From an uncultured bacterium (GTDB lineage: Bacteria; Actinomycetota; Coriobacteriia; Coriobacteriales; Eggerthellaceae): a DNA stretch of 22,004 nt. Where the stretch lies: positions 1-22,004 of the forward strand of contig CAJMLT010000025.1 of the NCBI GenBank assembly GCA_905214325.1, given 5' to 3'. The notes beneath the pieces were generated by a model. It was not told the origin of the DNA and ran no database searches. It was given only the letters and a program-made list of their open reading frames with translations. Below, piece by piece: positions 5,761-13,375 of the stretch (position 1 is the first letter of the stretch; each line of letters opens with the position of its first letter). The position numbers and the translations under genes were made by a program.

Positions 5761-6105
5761 TTATCCCTTCGATGCGCAAGGGCGTACGTCGCGGATACGG
5801 ATGCTGACATATACCTGGCGGTAGGGCTTCTCTTTCGGATTCACGCTGATTACGACCGCTTCGAAAACATTCGTATGGCCGAAGTGTAACAGCTGTGAGA
5901 TTGCGGCGTTTTGGTCGCCGGGCACGTAGCCGAGCATTGTGTTCTTGCGATATAAGGCAACGGCGCAGGGGTCGAACGGGTTGTCGGGTTCGGCGACCAG
6001 CTTCAGTTTCGTTCCGGGCTTGAGCTTCGACAGAACGGAAGCGCCGTCGTGATATTGGAATCCCGCGATGGGGAAGTTCATGACGCATTTGGACATTTCG
6101 TACAT
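5761..6105 (-). CDS. HIRAN domain protein
   Basis: A stand-alone HIRAN domain of 114 residues. The pattern is FPIAGFQYHDGASVLSKLKPG, then LVAEPDNPFDPCAVALY, GYVPGDQNAAI and a final strand VYVSIRI. NPFDPCAV is the family hallmark (usually N-x-YD-x-x-A-[IV]). In larger proteins such as HLTF this domain binds DNA 3' ends; alone in bacteria its partner is unknown. The start at ATG 6105 has GAAAGGAG upstream. It stops 2 nt from the convergent alkyltransferase gene and is divergent from the WYL regulator, with 119 bp between the starts, so the regulator may control it. Both neighbours suggest a DNA-damage setting. Confidence 0.88.
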   Translation of the reverse strand: MYEMSKCVMNFPIAGFQYHDGASVLSKLKPGTKLKLVAEPDNPFDPCAVALYRKNTMLGYVPGDQNAAISQLLHFGHTNVFEAVVISVNPKEKPYRQVYVSIRIRDVRPCASKG

Positions 6106-6224
6106 GGTGGCTCCTTTCGCATCGGATGGGTTTTCCATCCATGTGTACGAAGATAAACGTTTTCGGTGCTTCAAATGGGTTAGTATTGGGACAGTCGATA
6201 TCCGACAACGACCAAGGAGTATCT

Positions 6225-7217
6225 GTGGCAACCAACAACACCCAAAAACTCAAATTGTTGTACCTGATGGACATATTGCGCAGCAAGACGGATCCCGATC
6301 ATGGCCTCACCATGCCGCAGATCATCGAAAAATTAGCTGAAAACGGAATATCGGCGGAGCGCAAAAGCCTCTATACCGATATCGAAGTACTGCGGGATTT
6401 CGGGCTGGATATCCGCAAATACCAGCGGCAGCCCGTCGAATACGCACTGGCGGAACGCGACTTCGAATTATCGGATCTCATGTTGTTGGTGGATGCGGTG
6501 CAGTCGAGCCGCTTTCTTTCGGACGGCAAATCGAAAGCGCTGGTGAAAAGCATTCGTCAAATGGCATCGGAAAACGAGCGTCGTGCGTTGAACAAACAGG
6601 TTCACGTGCATGGGCGCCCCCGCATGCAAACCCAATCGGATTTCAACACGGTCGATCGGATCCAGCAGGCTATGACCGATCGTCGCAAGGTCGGTTTCCA
6701 GTATTTCCGCTATGACATCACCAAGAAGAAAGTAGCTCGACGGGAAGGCGCACGGCATGTGGGTACTCCGGTGAGTCTCACCTATTCGGACGGGAACTAT
6801 TATCTGGTCATGTTCAGCGATGTCGATCGGGAAATCCGCAACTATCGCGTCGACCGAATGGACGATGTCGAGGTCCTCGACGAACGAGCCGACCGTAACG
6901 ACGAGATCAGCGCCTACGACCCCGATGAAGTGGGAAAGTGCGCGTTCGGAATGTATGGGGGAGAGCGTGCGACGATAACCCTTCATGTGGAGCAAGATGT
7001 TATGAACGTGATAATCGATCGCTTCGGACGCGACGTCAACAGCAAGCCCATCGAAGGCGAAACCGCTGCCCGCGTCATTGCTCCCGTCATGGTCAGTCCC
7101 GTGTTTTTCGGATGGCTTGCCCAGATGGGCGCCGGCGTTCGTATCGAAAAGCCCGTGAAGGTGCGCGAAGAGTATCTGGAATTTTTACGTGGCATCGAAA
7201 AGGCTTACGAGGAGTAG
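6225..7217 (+). CDS. WYL domain transcriptional regulator
   Basis: The product has 330 residues. Residues 1-75 form a winged HTH (KLLYLMDILRSKTD, then TMPQIIEKLAENGI and a recognition helix RKSLYTDIEVLRDFGL). The middle region holds the WYL domain (VGFQYFRYD, then DGNYYLVMFSD and IRNYRVDRMDDV). A WCX-like C-terminal extension follows, ending near residue 330. WYL regulators often sense nucleic acids or small ligands and regulate DNA repair or defence genes. I chose GTG 6225 because AAGGAG lies 6 nt before it; the upstream ATG 6126 has no such site. It is divergent from the HIRAN gene and probably regulates the shared 119-bp region. Confidence 0.9.
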   Translation: MATNNTQKLKLLYLMDILRSKTDPDHGLTMPQIIEKLAENGISAERKSLYTDIEVLRDFGLDIRKYQRQPVEYALAERDFELSDLMLLVDAVQSSRFLSDGKSKALVKSIRQMASENERRALNKQVHVHGRPRMQTQSDFNTVDRIQQAMTDRRKVGFQYFRYDITKKKVARREGARHVGTPVSLTYSDGNYYLVMFSDVDREIRNYRVDRMDDVEVLDERADRNDEISAYDPDEVGKCAFGMYGGERATITLHVEQDVMNVIIDRFGRDVNSKPIEGETAARVIAPVMVSPVFFGWLAQMGAGVRIEKPVKVREEYLEFLRGIEKAYEE

Positions 7218-7286
7218 GGTCTTCGCCGCCCGGCGCTGCATGGAAACATCTCAACGATGCGGGCGCTTGGGTATCGATACCTGCCG

Positions 7287-7322
7287 CCGCACCCGCCGTC
7301 GACTCGTCGTCGACGGGTGCGG
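7287..7322. terminator. GC-rich hairpin between convergent genes
   Basis: CCGCACCC pairs with GGGTGCGG, and after a 3-nt bulge GTCGAC pairs with GTCGAC, about 14 bp in all. It sits between the end of the WYL gene and the end of the minus-strand gene at 7346. There is no T run on either side, so it is a weak or factor-dependent terminator at best. A TATAAT at 7338-7343 on the plus strand has no gene to serve. Confidence 0.45.
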
Positions 7323-7345
7323 CCGATCGCCTTTCGCTATAATGC

Positions 7346-7822
7346 TCAGGCGCTTTTCAGCGAAGAAGACGAAAGGAAAAGTTCGCTGCCGCCCGCGGAA
7401 AGCAGGAGAGAACATCCGCCGGCAAAGTGCAGCCGAATTTTCATCCTCCCGTCTTCTTTGACGACGGCCACTCTTTCCATCCGATAGCCGATCAGGCTTC
7501 GCAGACTTCTGTACTGGCGCCACACCACGTGATGACTCATCGTGTTCCACAGCGCCGCATCCGGCAGGAATTCCCGCGTGGTGAAGTCGGCGTAGACGTC
7601 GATGGATTCCAGGCATATCCGCAGGTGTTCTTCATCCGACCACCAGATGGTCACATCGTGTCCTTCCGTGCGCAGGATAATCGGCGCGCCTTGCACCCAA
7701 TAGTCCTCGTTTTCGTCCCACGTACTGAGTACGTCGGCGACGTAACCATCGGTGCCACCTGCCTGAAGGTAGGCATTGAGCCGGTTCGTGTTGTTTTCGA
7801 GAGCGCTTTCATTGCTGTTCAC
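7346..7822 (-). CDS. Hypothetical protein
   Basis: A 158-residue soluble protein that I do not recognise. It has a Trp-rich middle (VLSTWDENEDYWVQGAP, then VTIWWSDEEHLRIC) and a C-terminal beta-rich part ending in a serine run (LFLSSSSLKSA). There is no signal peptide or membrane segment. GTG 7822 has AAGGAGGT 6 nt upstream, a better start than the upstream ATGs of the same frame, which would overlap the promoter region of the divergent gene. Codon use is like the neighbours, so the frame is probably real. A plus-strand frame over the same bases (7427-7867) lacks a ribosome site. Confidence 0.65.
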   Translation of the reverse strand: MNSNESALENNTNRLNAYLQAGGTDGYVADVLSTWDENEDYWVQGAPIILRTEGHDVTIWWSDEEHLRICLESIDVYADFTTREFLPDAALWNTMSHHVVWRQYRSLRSLIGYRMERVAVVKEDGRMKIRLHFAGGCSLLLSAGGSELFLSSSSLKSA

Positions 7823-7963
7823 TCCTACCTCCTTACCTCGTTGTTTGATCGTTGGGGAAAAGAATAGGGCGATCGATTTCATCCGATGTCCAACTATTTG
7901 GACTTTCGAAAAACTGGTATATGGGACGATGATCTGCGTCGAGAAAAGAAAGAGGAATGTATC

Positions 7964-8356
7964 ATGCACACATCAGGTAACGAAATCGCAGCGGGCTCGG
8001 CTTCCGCCGAATACCTTGCAAGGAAGAAGTCACCCGTCGGTTCTTTCGCGTTGTCCATCGGTATCGAATCTCAGGATGACGATTCCTTTGCGAAGGCCGA
8101 AACAATCTTGCGGAAAAGCGGGGAGTTCCTCACCGATCTCAGCGATGCGGGAATCGATGCAGGTTCACTCGAATTCAGCGAAGATGGCGCGGGCTTTTTC
8201 GAAGAGGATATCGATGAAGAATTTTCGGACGGCCTCGAAACGGACGACCTCGAAACGGATGGCTCCGAAGGCGACGAAGGTCTCACCGAGGACGTCGGCA
8301 AGCGGATTTTCGCCCGCTACCATGCGCCCCTTCGGTCTTTCCCGAATCGCCGCTGA
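7964..8356 (+). CDS. Acidic hypothetical protein
   Basis: The product has 130 residues, with no family recognised. The N-terminus (MHTSGNEIAAGSASAEYLARKK) is ordinary. From about residue 60 it becomes very acidic, with repeats such as LETDDLETDGSEGDEG. It then ends in a short basic tail (APLRSFPNRR). The composition suggests an intrinsically disordered region. ATG 7964 has AGAGGAA upstream; an in-frame ATG at 7886 is possible but lies in the shared promoter region. It is divergent from the gene at 7822, with 141 bp between starts. The codon pattern supports coding, but the function is unknown. Confidence 0.6.
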   Translation: MHTSGNEIAAGSASAEYLARKKSPVGSFALSIGIESQDDDSFAKAETILRKSGEFLTDLSDAGIDAGSLEFSEDGAGFFEEDIDEEFSDGLETDDLETDGSEGDEGLTEDVGKRIFARYHAPLRSFPNRR

Positions 8357-8487
8357 TACGCATCGTTCGACGATGAAACCGTCGGCGGGAGTGATCTTGG
8401 GCGGTAGCGCCTGCTCCGTCGCCCGATGTCGCATGCGGAAGTAATACAATATCAGCGTACAAGGAAACGAAGAAAGGGTAGGTTCAA

Positions 8488-8748
8488 ATGGGCATTTTGG
8501 ATAGTTTCAACGACGAGGCGGGTCAGGTTAATTACAACGCCGGCCAATACAGGGTCCTGCAGGTTGTATTGAGGGAGAAATTCGTCGGGAAAGGCTCGAA
8601 GAACTTTGCCGAGATCGAGGATATCTGCAATCGGCAATATGCCGAAGGATATCGCTTGCACACCTTCGCGCAGTCCACGGCCACTTCCGCCGGCTTCGGC
8701 GGTGGCGACCGAACCGTCTGCAACCTCGTTTTCGAGCGCATCGGCTAG
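8488..8748 (+). CDS. DUF4177-like small protein
   Basis: An 86-residue protein. YRVLQVVLREKFVG, then the helix AEIEDICNRQYAEGYRLHTF and the final strand RTVCNLVFERIG follow the DUF4177 layout (strand, helix, GW/GY-x-L turn, closing strand with VFE/K-R). The usual GW is GY here. The function of the family is unknown. ATG 8488 has GAAAGGGTAGG upstream, and TACAAT at 8445-8450 could be the -10 box. The YaiI-type gene begins 21 nt after its stop, so they are probably cotranscribed. Confidence 0.65.
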   Translation: MGILDSFNDEAGQVNYNAGQYRVLQVVLREKFVGKGSKNFAEIEDICNRQYAEGYRLHTFAQSTATSAGFGGGDRTVCNLVFERIG

Positions 8749-8769
8749 ATCGTTCGAGTGGGGGAGCGT

Positions 8770-9282
8770 ATGACGAAGCCGACACTCTATATAGATGCCG
8801 ATGCCTGCCCGGTGACCAAGGAAGCACTTGCCGTTGCCCGTCAGGCTCACCTGCCCGTTGTCATCGCCGGAAACACCACGCAGAATCTCGCACGGCACAT
8901 CAAGCCCGGTGACCCCCGCAGCAGCGATGCTGCCGGTGGTGGGTTCTGGGTCGATGTGCTGCAGTGCGGCGTGGGCGCGGATAGCGCCGATTTCGCCATC
9001 GTCGAAAACCTTGCACCGGGGGACGTGGTGGTTACGCAGGACATCGGATTGGCATCCATGGTGCTCGGTCGTGGCGCCCACGCCATCGGCGTAAGGGGGC
9101 GCGTTTACGACAAGGCGACCATCGACATGCAGCTCTTCATCCGTCACGAGGAAAAGAAAGTCCGTCGCAACGGTGGTCGCACGAAGGGCCCCGCTCCCTT
9201 CGAAAGCGAAGACCGCGAACGGTTCAGGCGCAATCTCGAACGTCTTCTAGTACCATCAGAAACGCTTCCAGAATCTCATTGA
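8770..9282 (+). CDS. YaiI/YqxD family protein (DUF188, NYN/PIN-like)
   Basis: The product has 170 residues. The N-terminus YIDADACPVTKEAL is the family signature with two Asp that would coordinate metal in the PIN-like fold. VVTQDIGLASMVLGRGAHAI follows with the third acidic site, then a Lys/Arg-rich end with RNGGRTKGPAPF. The family is thought to be nuclease-like from its fold, but activity is undemonstrated as far as I know. ATG 8770 follows GGGGGAG; GTG 8758 in the same frame would sit on that site. Its last 59 bp overlap the end of the convergent hydrolase gene, so the two mRNAs are antisense at their 3' ends. Confidence 0.9.
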   Translation: MTKPTLYIDADACPVTKEALAVARQAHLPVVIAGNTTQNLARHIKPGDPRSSDAAGGGFWVDVLQCGVGADSADFAIVENLAPGDVVVTQDIGLASMVLGRGAHAIGVRGRVYDKATIDMQLFIRHEEKKVRRNGGRTKGPAPFESEDRERFRRNLERLLVPSETLPESH

Positions 9283-10054
9283 CCCGATCGGGTTGATCGA
9301 TCGTGGAATTATGTCCCGCGCCTTCGATCCAGTACAGCGGGTAGCCCTCCTGCCTATGCCATTCCCGGTTGTAGCGCCTGCATGATCCGGCGTTATCGTG
9401 CTCTCCGCAGATCAGGATGGTCGGCTGGCCCATATCGTACGGGCGATCGGCCTTGACGGCTTCGGCGACGAGGGCATATCCGTGGGCGGTAAGTTCGCAA
9501 TACTCGCGTTTTCCGTAGTCCTCCATCATGGTAAGCATGTTCGCTTGTCCCTTTTCGGTGGCGGCCACGCCGTGTGGTCCCCAAACCAGTAAAAGCTTCC
9601 AGGGAATGGCGAGGTACAAAGGCTTCGTGTGTTCGAGCATCAGAATTTCGGCTGCCGTGAAGTACCGCCTCTTCAGCGGCGCCGAATCAACCAAGGCGAA
9701 CCCCCGGCACCGACCGGGATACAATTCCTCGTAGACCTGCGCAAGATAGCCACCCATCGACTGTCCCACCATCAACGGCTGTCGTATGTCTTCGTCGGTG
9801 AAGATCTCATCCAGTATCCGTGCCATGTCGTCCAGTGAAAAATCGAGAGGGTAGGGGCGTGATGCGCCGTGGGCGGGTGCGTCCCACACGAAGCAGTTCG
9901 CCCGGTTTTCGAAGTGTTCTATCTGAGGATCGAACAAGGTGTGATCGGCGGTCAGTCCCGGAAGGAAAACCATCCAGGGTCGATCGGTCTCGATCGCCTC
10001 ACTGATCCAATAACAAACGCTTCCGCTTGAGCTTCGATAGGTCTTTTTCTTCAT
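9224..10054 (-). CDS. Alpha/beta hydrolase fold protein
   Basis: A 276-residue cytoplasmic hydrolase. The oxyanion-side LPGLTADHTLFDPQ comes first. The nucleophile elbow GQSMGG has Ser99. The acid is in LICGEHD (Asp220) and the base in GAGHNST (His248), a complete catalytic triad in the standard order. A cap region of about 80 residues lies between strands 6 and 7. The substrate (ester, lactone or thioester) cannot be told from sequence. ATG 10054 has AGAGGT upstream and lies 73 nt after the release-factor-like gene, with which it probably shares a transcript. Confidence 0.9.
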   Translation of the reverse strand: MKKKTYRSSSGSVCYWISEAIETDRPWMVFLPGLTADHTLFDPQIEHFENRANCFVWDAPAHGASRPYPLDFSLDDMARILDEIFTDEDIRQPLMVGQSMGGYLAQVYEELYPGRCRGFALVDSAPLKRRYFTAAEILMLEHTKPLYLAIPWKLLLVWGPHGVAATEKGQANMLTMMEDYGKREYCELTAHGYALVAEAVKADRPYDMGQPTILICGEHDNAGSCRRYNREWHRQEGYPLYWIEGAGHNSTIDQPDRVNEILEAFLMVLEDVRDCA

Positions 10055-10127
10055 GGTGGTACCTCTCGTTTCGGTTGCGTCGGGTTGTCCGTGTTGCGCC
10101 GAGCACGTTTTTCGGCATGTCGGCGAA

Positions 10128-10517
10128 TCAGTACGGCTTTCTTCGGTTTTGCTTCTTCTGGGCGTTGAGCTTTTTGGCGTGCAGGCGCCTTTCCTTTGAG
10201 GCTCGCGTCGGTTTGGTCTTCACCCGCTGCTTGGGGCGGATGGATTTCCGTAGGAAAATGGCACGCAGTTTGTTCAGGCACTCCCGCTTGTTTTGGAGTT
10301 GACTGCGTTGCGTTTGGCTGGATGTCGTGATGCCGGTGGGAAGATGGGTCAGGCGCACGGCGGAGTCGGTGGTATTCACTCCTTGGCCACCCGGGCCCGA
10401 TGAGCGGAACACGTCGATACGGCATTGGGAAAGCAGGTGCTCCTCGTTCAGTTCGGCGAACGCGGCGAAATCCCGATAGGTGAATTCGCGGGGGTGTTGA
10501 TCCGCTTCCCCATCCAT
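10128..10517 (-). CDS. Peptide chain release factor-like protein (GGQ domain, ribosome rescue type)
   Basis: A 129-residue protein with only the RF-1 catalytic domain. SSGPGGQGVNTTDSAVRLTH carries the GGQ motif at residues 43-45, which hydrolyses peptidyl-tRNA. The codon-recognition domain of RF1/RF2 is absent. The C-terminal 40 residues are very basic (SKERRLHAKKLNAQKKQNRR), like the tail of ArfB/YaeJ that enters the empty mRNA channel of stalled ribosomes. It therefore probably releases stalled ribosomes. It could also be of the C12orf65/MTRFR-like group. ATG 10517 has GAGGAGG upstream. A reading frame stop lies 9 nt before the start (see 10527-10664). Confidence 0.88.
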   Translation of the reverse strand: MDGEADQHPREFTYRDFAAFAELNEEHLLSQCRIDVFRSSGPGGQGVNTTDSAVRLTHLPTGITTSSQTQRSQLQNKRECLNKLRAIFLRKSIRPKQRVKTKPTRASKERRLHAKKLNAQKKQNRRKPY

Positions 10518-10526
10518 GATTCCTCC

Positions 10527-10664
10527 TCACATGACCGTTTCCAATGACGCGAAATAACTCCCGCTGTTACGGAAGCCGTGCTCCTTGTAACCACCCACCC
10601 CAAGCCCCGAAAGCTCCGATAAGCGGATGGTTCCGCCGAAGGCTCGAAAGCCCCGATTATTTCT
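10527..10664 (-). other. Short protein-like open frame just before the release-factor-like gene
   Basis: A 45-codon frame, without a usable start, ends in a TGA 9 nt upstream of ATG 10517, in the usual operon spacing. Its end reads LGVGGYKEHGFRNSGSYFA, then SLETVM, which looks more like real protein than noise. Either it is the tail of a decayed gene, or the sequence is an RNA leader. Hairpins GGCT-TTCG-AGCC, GCGGA-ACCA-TCCGC and GTTAC...GTAAC (10566-10591) all fall in it. The rest of the gene-free stretch 10518-10857 shows only a weak hairpin at 10822. Confidence 0.35.
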
Positions 10665-10821
10665 TCAAGATTACCATGTTCGCCCATCGAGTGTGGCAGA
10701 AGGCTTGCTGTAACGAAGAAAGACGATTCCTTTTCCGGTTCGGAGAATGTCTCTCTATCAGTGGGTGGCATGCGTTTTTCGGATGGAACTCCGGCAAGGC
10801 TTCGTAGCAAAGAAGGGAAAG

Positions 10822-10839
10822 CTCCGAAGCGCTCCGGAG
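10822..10839 (-). terminator. Weak hairpin after the YigZ gene
   Basis: CTCCG and CGGAG pair around an 8-nt loop (5 bp), 18 nt after the YigZ stop. On the minus strand it is followed by CTTTCCCTTCTTTG, a poor T tract. A weak intrinsic terminator is possible, so the downstream genes may still be reached by read-through. Confidence 0.4.
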
Positions 10840-10857
10840 AAAAAAGAAACCCGTCGG

Positions 10858-11487
10858 CTAAAAGGCGGCTTCGATGGGATCCGATATGCTCACGTCCTGC
10901 GCTCCCCTGCATAGCTCGGTGATTTTCTTCAGCAGGGCGTCCTGCGTGCCGTCGATCATGCGATAGGTCAAGGTGACCGCATCGCTGAACTGCGAATCCA
11001 GCAGCTTCGCTTCGCAGTTGGCGGCATGCACGATCATCTGATCGTAGAGCGGATAGGGAATGCGTATGACGATGTCGACGCAACGCGAAATGACAACCTG
11101 CTCGGCCGCTGTCAACCCGGCCTGTGTGGCTCGGGTGTAGGCGCGTACCAACCCGCCCGTTCCCAACAATGTCCCACCGAAATACCGGGTTACCACCACA
11201 ATCACGTCGGTCAGATCGGCGTGGCGGATGGTTTCCAAGGTGGGCATTCCGGCGGTCTTCTGTGGTTCGCCGTCATCGGAATAGCGGATGCGCGGTGTTG
11301 CTCCGTCGCCGCGCAGCACGTAGGCGTAGACGTTATGACGGGCAAGCCGATGGGCACTGCGTATCTCTTCGAGAAAATCCAGTGCTTCCTGTTCGGTTTC
11401 GACGTGGGCGCAGTGAGCGATGAAACGGCTTTTCTTCTCTTCGATCTCAGCACTCGCTCGGCCTTCTATGGTGCGAAACGATGTCAT
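10858..11487 (-). CDS. yigZ: YigZ/IMPACT family protein (UPF0029)
   Basis: The product has 209 residues. The N-terminal half is the IMPACT/UPF0029 domain: EIEEKKSRFIAHCAHV, then HNVYAYVLR, YSDDGEPQKTAG and VVVTRYFGGTLLGTGGLVRAY, all signature stretches in order. The C-terminal part is the small DUF1949-type ferredoxin-like domain. The E. coli relative YigZ is of unclear function; the eukaryotic relative IMPACT modulates translation control through GCN1. ATG 11487 has GGATAGGA upstream. No clear -10/-35 pair is visible in the 11488-11654 gap, which holds only the symporter's terminator at its far end. The length is normal for the family. Confidence 0.92.
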   Translation of the reverse strand: MTSFRTIEGRASAEIEEKKSRFIAHCAHVETEQEALDFLEEIRSAHRLARHNVYAYVLRGDGATPRIRYSDDGEPQKTAGMPTLETIRHADLTDVIVVVTRYFGGTLLGTGGLVRAYTRATQAGLTAAEQVVISRCVDIVIRIPYPLYDQMIVHAANCEAKLLDSQFSDAVTLTYRMIDGTQDALLKKITELCRGAQDVSISDPIEAAF

Positions 11488-11650
11488 ATTCCTATCCCAT
11501 TTCTCGTGCGTGTTCCTGCGAAAACGGCACTACCGGCAACGCGGTGCCCTCGCCCGTAACCGGCGGATGGCCTCCGCGTGTCCAACGATTACGGTGATCT
11601 CCTTTTCACGGGCCTCCTCTTTGATGATCGGACCCGTGATTGCCCTGGGT

Positions 11651-11684
11651 TCCGAAACGAAAGACGCCCCCGAAGGGGCGTCTT
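11651..11684 (-). terminator. Intrinsic terminator of the symporter gene
   Basis: AAGACGCCCC (minus strand, from + 11675-11684) pairs perfectly with GGGGCGTCTT (+ 11661-11670) around a TTCG tetraloop, followed by TCGTTTCGG. It is a strong 10-bp stem, 37 nt after the symporter stop codon. Confidence 0.85.
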
Positions 11685-11721
11685 GCAGGTGCAATCGCGT
11701 GTATCTTCGGAAAAGCGTCGC

Positions 11722-13140
11722 CTATTCGGTCGGCTCTGCTCCGATTTTACCCTTTTTCTCGATATCGCACTTCTCGCCACGGGTGCGGGCGCAAACCGAC
11801 ACCGCTCCACCAAGCGCGATCAGGGCGATGGCGTTGGGAAGAACCATGAGCTGGTTGAACATGTCGGCCAACTCCCATACCAGGTCGTTGCTGAGCAGCG
11901 ATCCCATGAAAATGAAGATCAGTGCCAGCACGGAAAACACCGGAATGGCCTTCTTGCCGAACAGGTATTCGACGTTGATCTTGGCGAACAGGTTCCAGCT
12001 GATGATGGTGGAAAACGCGAAGAACAGAAGGCAGATGGCCACGAACATATTGCCGCCCGCCTGGCCCATGAGACTGCCGAAGGCGATCTGGGCCATGTTG
12101 GTCTTGTCTATGCCGTCATAGATCCCCTGCGCCAGTGCACCGTCACCGGTGTAGAGCACGGTGATCGTCACCAAAGCGGTGATGGAAACCACGACGAAGG
12201 TATCGATGAACACTGCGATGATGGCAACGACACCCTGCTCGTGGGGGTTCTTCACGTTCGCGAGTGCGTGCGCGTGAGGGGTTGAACCCATGCCTGCCTC
12301 ATTGGAGAACAGACCACGTTTGGCACCCTGGCTCAATGCGGCGATCAGTCCGAACGTGACACCGCCGATGGAAGCCTGTGGGTTGAAGGCGAATTCGAAG
12401 ATGAGACCGAAGGCAGCGGGAACCGCCGGGGCATTGGCGATGAGAACCGCGATGCCACCGATGAGATAGATGATCGCCATGATGGGAACGATCTTCTCGG
12501 TGACCGAAGCGATACGACGTATGCCGCCCAAGAAGATGAAGCCGCCCACGGCGACGATGGCCAAGCCGATGACCCACGTCGGGATATTGAAGGCGGTGCT
12601 ACAGGTCGAGGCGATGGAGTTGGACTGCACCATGCAACCCATGAATCCGAGTGCCAAAATGATGGCTACCGCGAAGAAGCCGGCGAGAAACTTGCCGAAT
12701 GCACCGGTGAAGGCGGTTTTGATGTAGTAAACCGGACCACCATGCACGGTGCCGTCCGCATCGACGATACGTGTCTTCTGTGCAAGAACCGCTTCGGCGT
12801 AGTTGGTGGCCATTCCCAAAAACGCGATGACCCACATCCAGAAAATGGCGCCGGGACCACCGATCAGGATGGCTCCGCATGCACCGACGATGTTGCCCGT
12901 ACCCACCTGAGCTGCGATAGCCGTGGTCAGAGCCTGGAACGAACTCATGCCGCTTTTCGGGGCTTTTCCCGTCATCGAGAATTTGCCGAACACGTTGCGC
13001 AATCCCTCACCGAAGCAGCGGATTTGCACGAAACGCGTGCGGATGGTGAAAAACAGACCGGTTCCGACCAACAGGATGATCAGAATGTAATTCGATAGAT
13101 ACGAATTGATGGTCTGGACGATGTCCAATAAAACATCCAC
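11722..13140 (-). CDS. Alanine/glycine:cation symporter (AGCS family)
   Basis: An integral membrane sodium- (or proton-) coupled importer of glycine or alanine, 472 residues with about 10-11 hydrophobic helices. Family landmarks are GTGNIVGACGAILIGGPGAIFW in the first half, and SQGAKRGLFSNEAGMGSTPHA with HEQGVVAI in the second. The start is GTG 13140 with GGAGGAGG 8 nt upstream. The long frame back to 13320 merely runs through the riboswitch. The glycine riboswitch in the leader points to glycine as substrate or signal. In this arrangement glycine may either turn uptake off or allow use of glycine as a nutrient; the sequence does not decide which. It is a monocistronic unit with its own promoter and terminator. 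Confidence 0.93.
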   Translation of the reverse strand: MDVLLDIVQTINSYLSNYILIILLVGTGLFFTIRTRFVQIRCFGEGLRNVFGKFSMTGKAPKSGMSSFQALTTAIAAQVGTGNIVGACGAILIGGPGAIFWMWVIAFLGMATNYAEAVLAQKTRIVDADGTVHGGPVYYIKTAFTGAFGKFLAGFFAVAIILALGFMGCMVQSNSIASTCSTAFNIPTWVIGLAIVAVGGFIFLGGIRRIASVTEKIVPIMAIIYLIGGIAVLIANAPAVPAAFGLIFEFAFNPQASIGGVTFGLIAALSQGAKRGLFSNEAGMGSTPHAHALANVKNPHEQGVVAIIAVFIDTFVVVSITALVTITVLYTGDGALAQGIYDGIDKTNMAQIAFGSLMGQAGGNMFVAICLLFFAFSTIISWNLFAKINVEYLFGKKAIPVFSVLALIFIFMGSLLSNDLVWELADMFNQLMVLPNAIALIALGGAVSVCARTRGEKCDIEKKGKIGAEPTE

Positions 13141-13230
13141 GTAAGTAACCTCCTCCATAGGTTGCGTGAAAACTTTGGAGAAGGTCAATGAAACTGACGC
13201 GCAGTCGATCAGCGGGCAGGTGATGAACGC

Positions 13231-13310
13231 CTCTGTCCGTTTGCCTGAGAGATTCAACTTCTGTGGGGAAGTTTTGCACCGTCGGCACTCATTTAAGAGA
13301 TTCTCCAGAG
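13231..13310 (-). ncRNA. Glycine riboswitch aptamer upstream of the AGCS symporter
   Basis: On the minus strand CTCTGGAGAATCTCT opens the aptamer, GTGCCGACGGTGCAAAA forms the internal loop, and GAATCTCTCAGGC then AAACGGACAGAG close it. This matches the glycine riboswitch pattern, including the near-universal CTCTCAGGCAAA-x-GGACAGAG. P1 is CTCTG (13306-13310) with CAGAG (13231-13235). Only one canonical aptamer is visible. An extra hairpin (CTTTCGG/CCGAAAG) precedes it, so it is a singlet type. The 90 nt to the start codon would be the expression platform. No T-rich terminator is seen there, which favours control of translation at the GGAGGAGG site. Confidence 0.92.
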
Positions 13311-13375
13311 TTTTCTCCACTTTCGGTTTTCCGTGTGAATCCCGAAAGCTTCATAGAAAAAAAGATAACGGCGGA

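Noticed and set aside
7427..7867. Plus-strand frame of 146 codons
   Set aside because: It lies opposite the better-supported gene at 7346-7822, lacks a ribosome site and resembles no protein.
8165..8449. Minus-strand frame opposite the acidic protein
   Set aside because: No ribosome site; probably a shadow of the GC-skewed codons of the plus-strand gene.
10566..10596. True T-box riboswitch
   Set aside because: The tail resembles a T-box end, but the exact GGGTGGTACC core and a recognisable stem I are missing, and the same bases read as a protein-like frame. Kept only as a possibility in the findings.
10448..11083. Minus-strand 211-codon frame across the YigZ end and the following gap
   Set aside because: It overlaps both YigZ and the release-factor-like gene in another frame and shows no family pattern.
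13141..13320. N-terminal extension of the AGCS symporter
   Set aside because: The frame is open but runs through the glycine riboswitch; GTG 13140 has the strong ribosome site.
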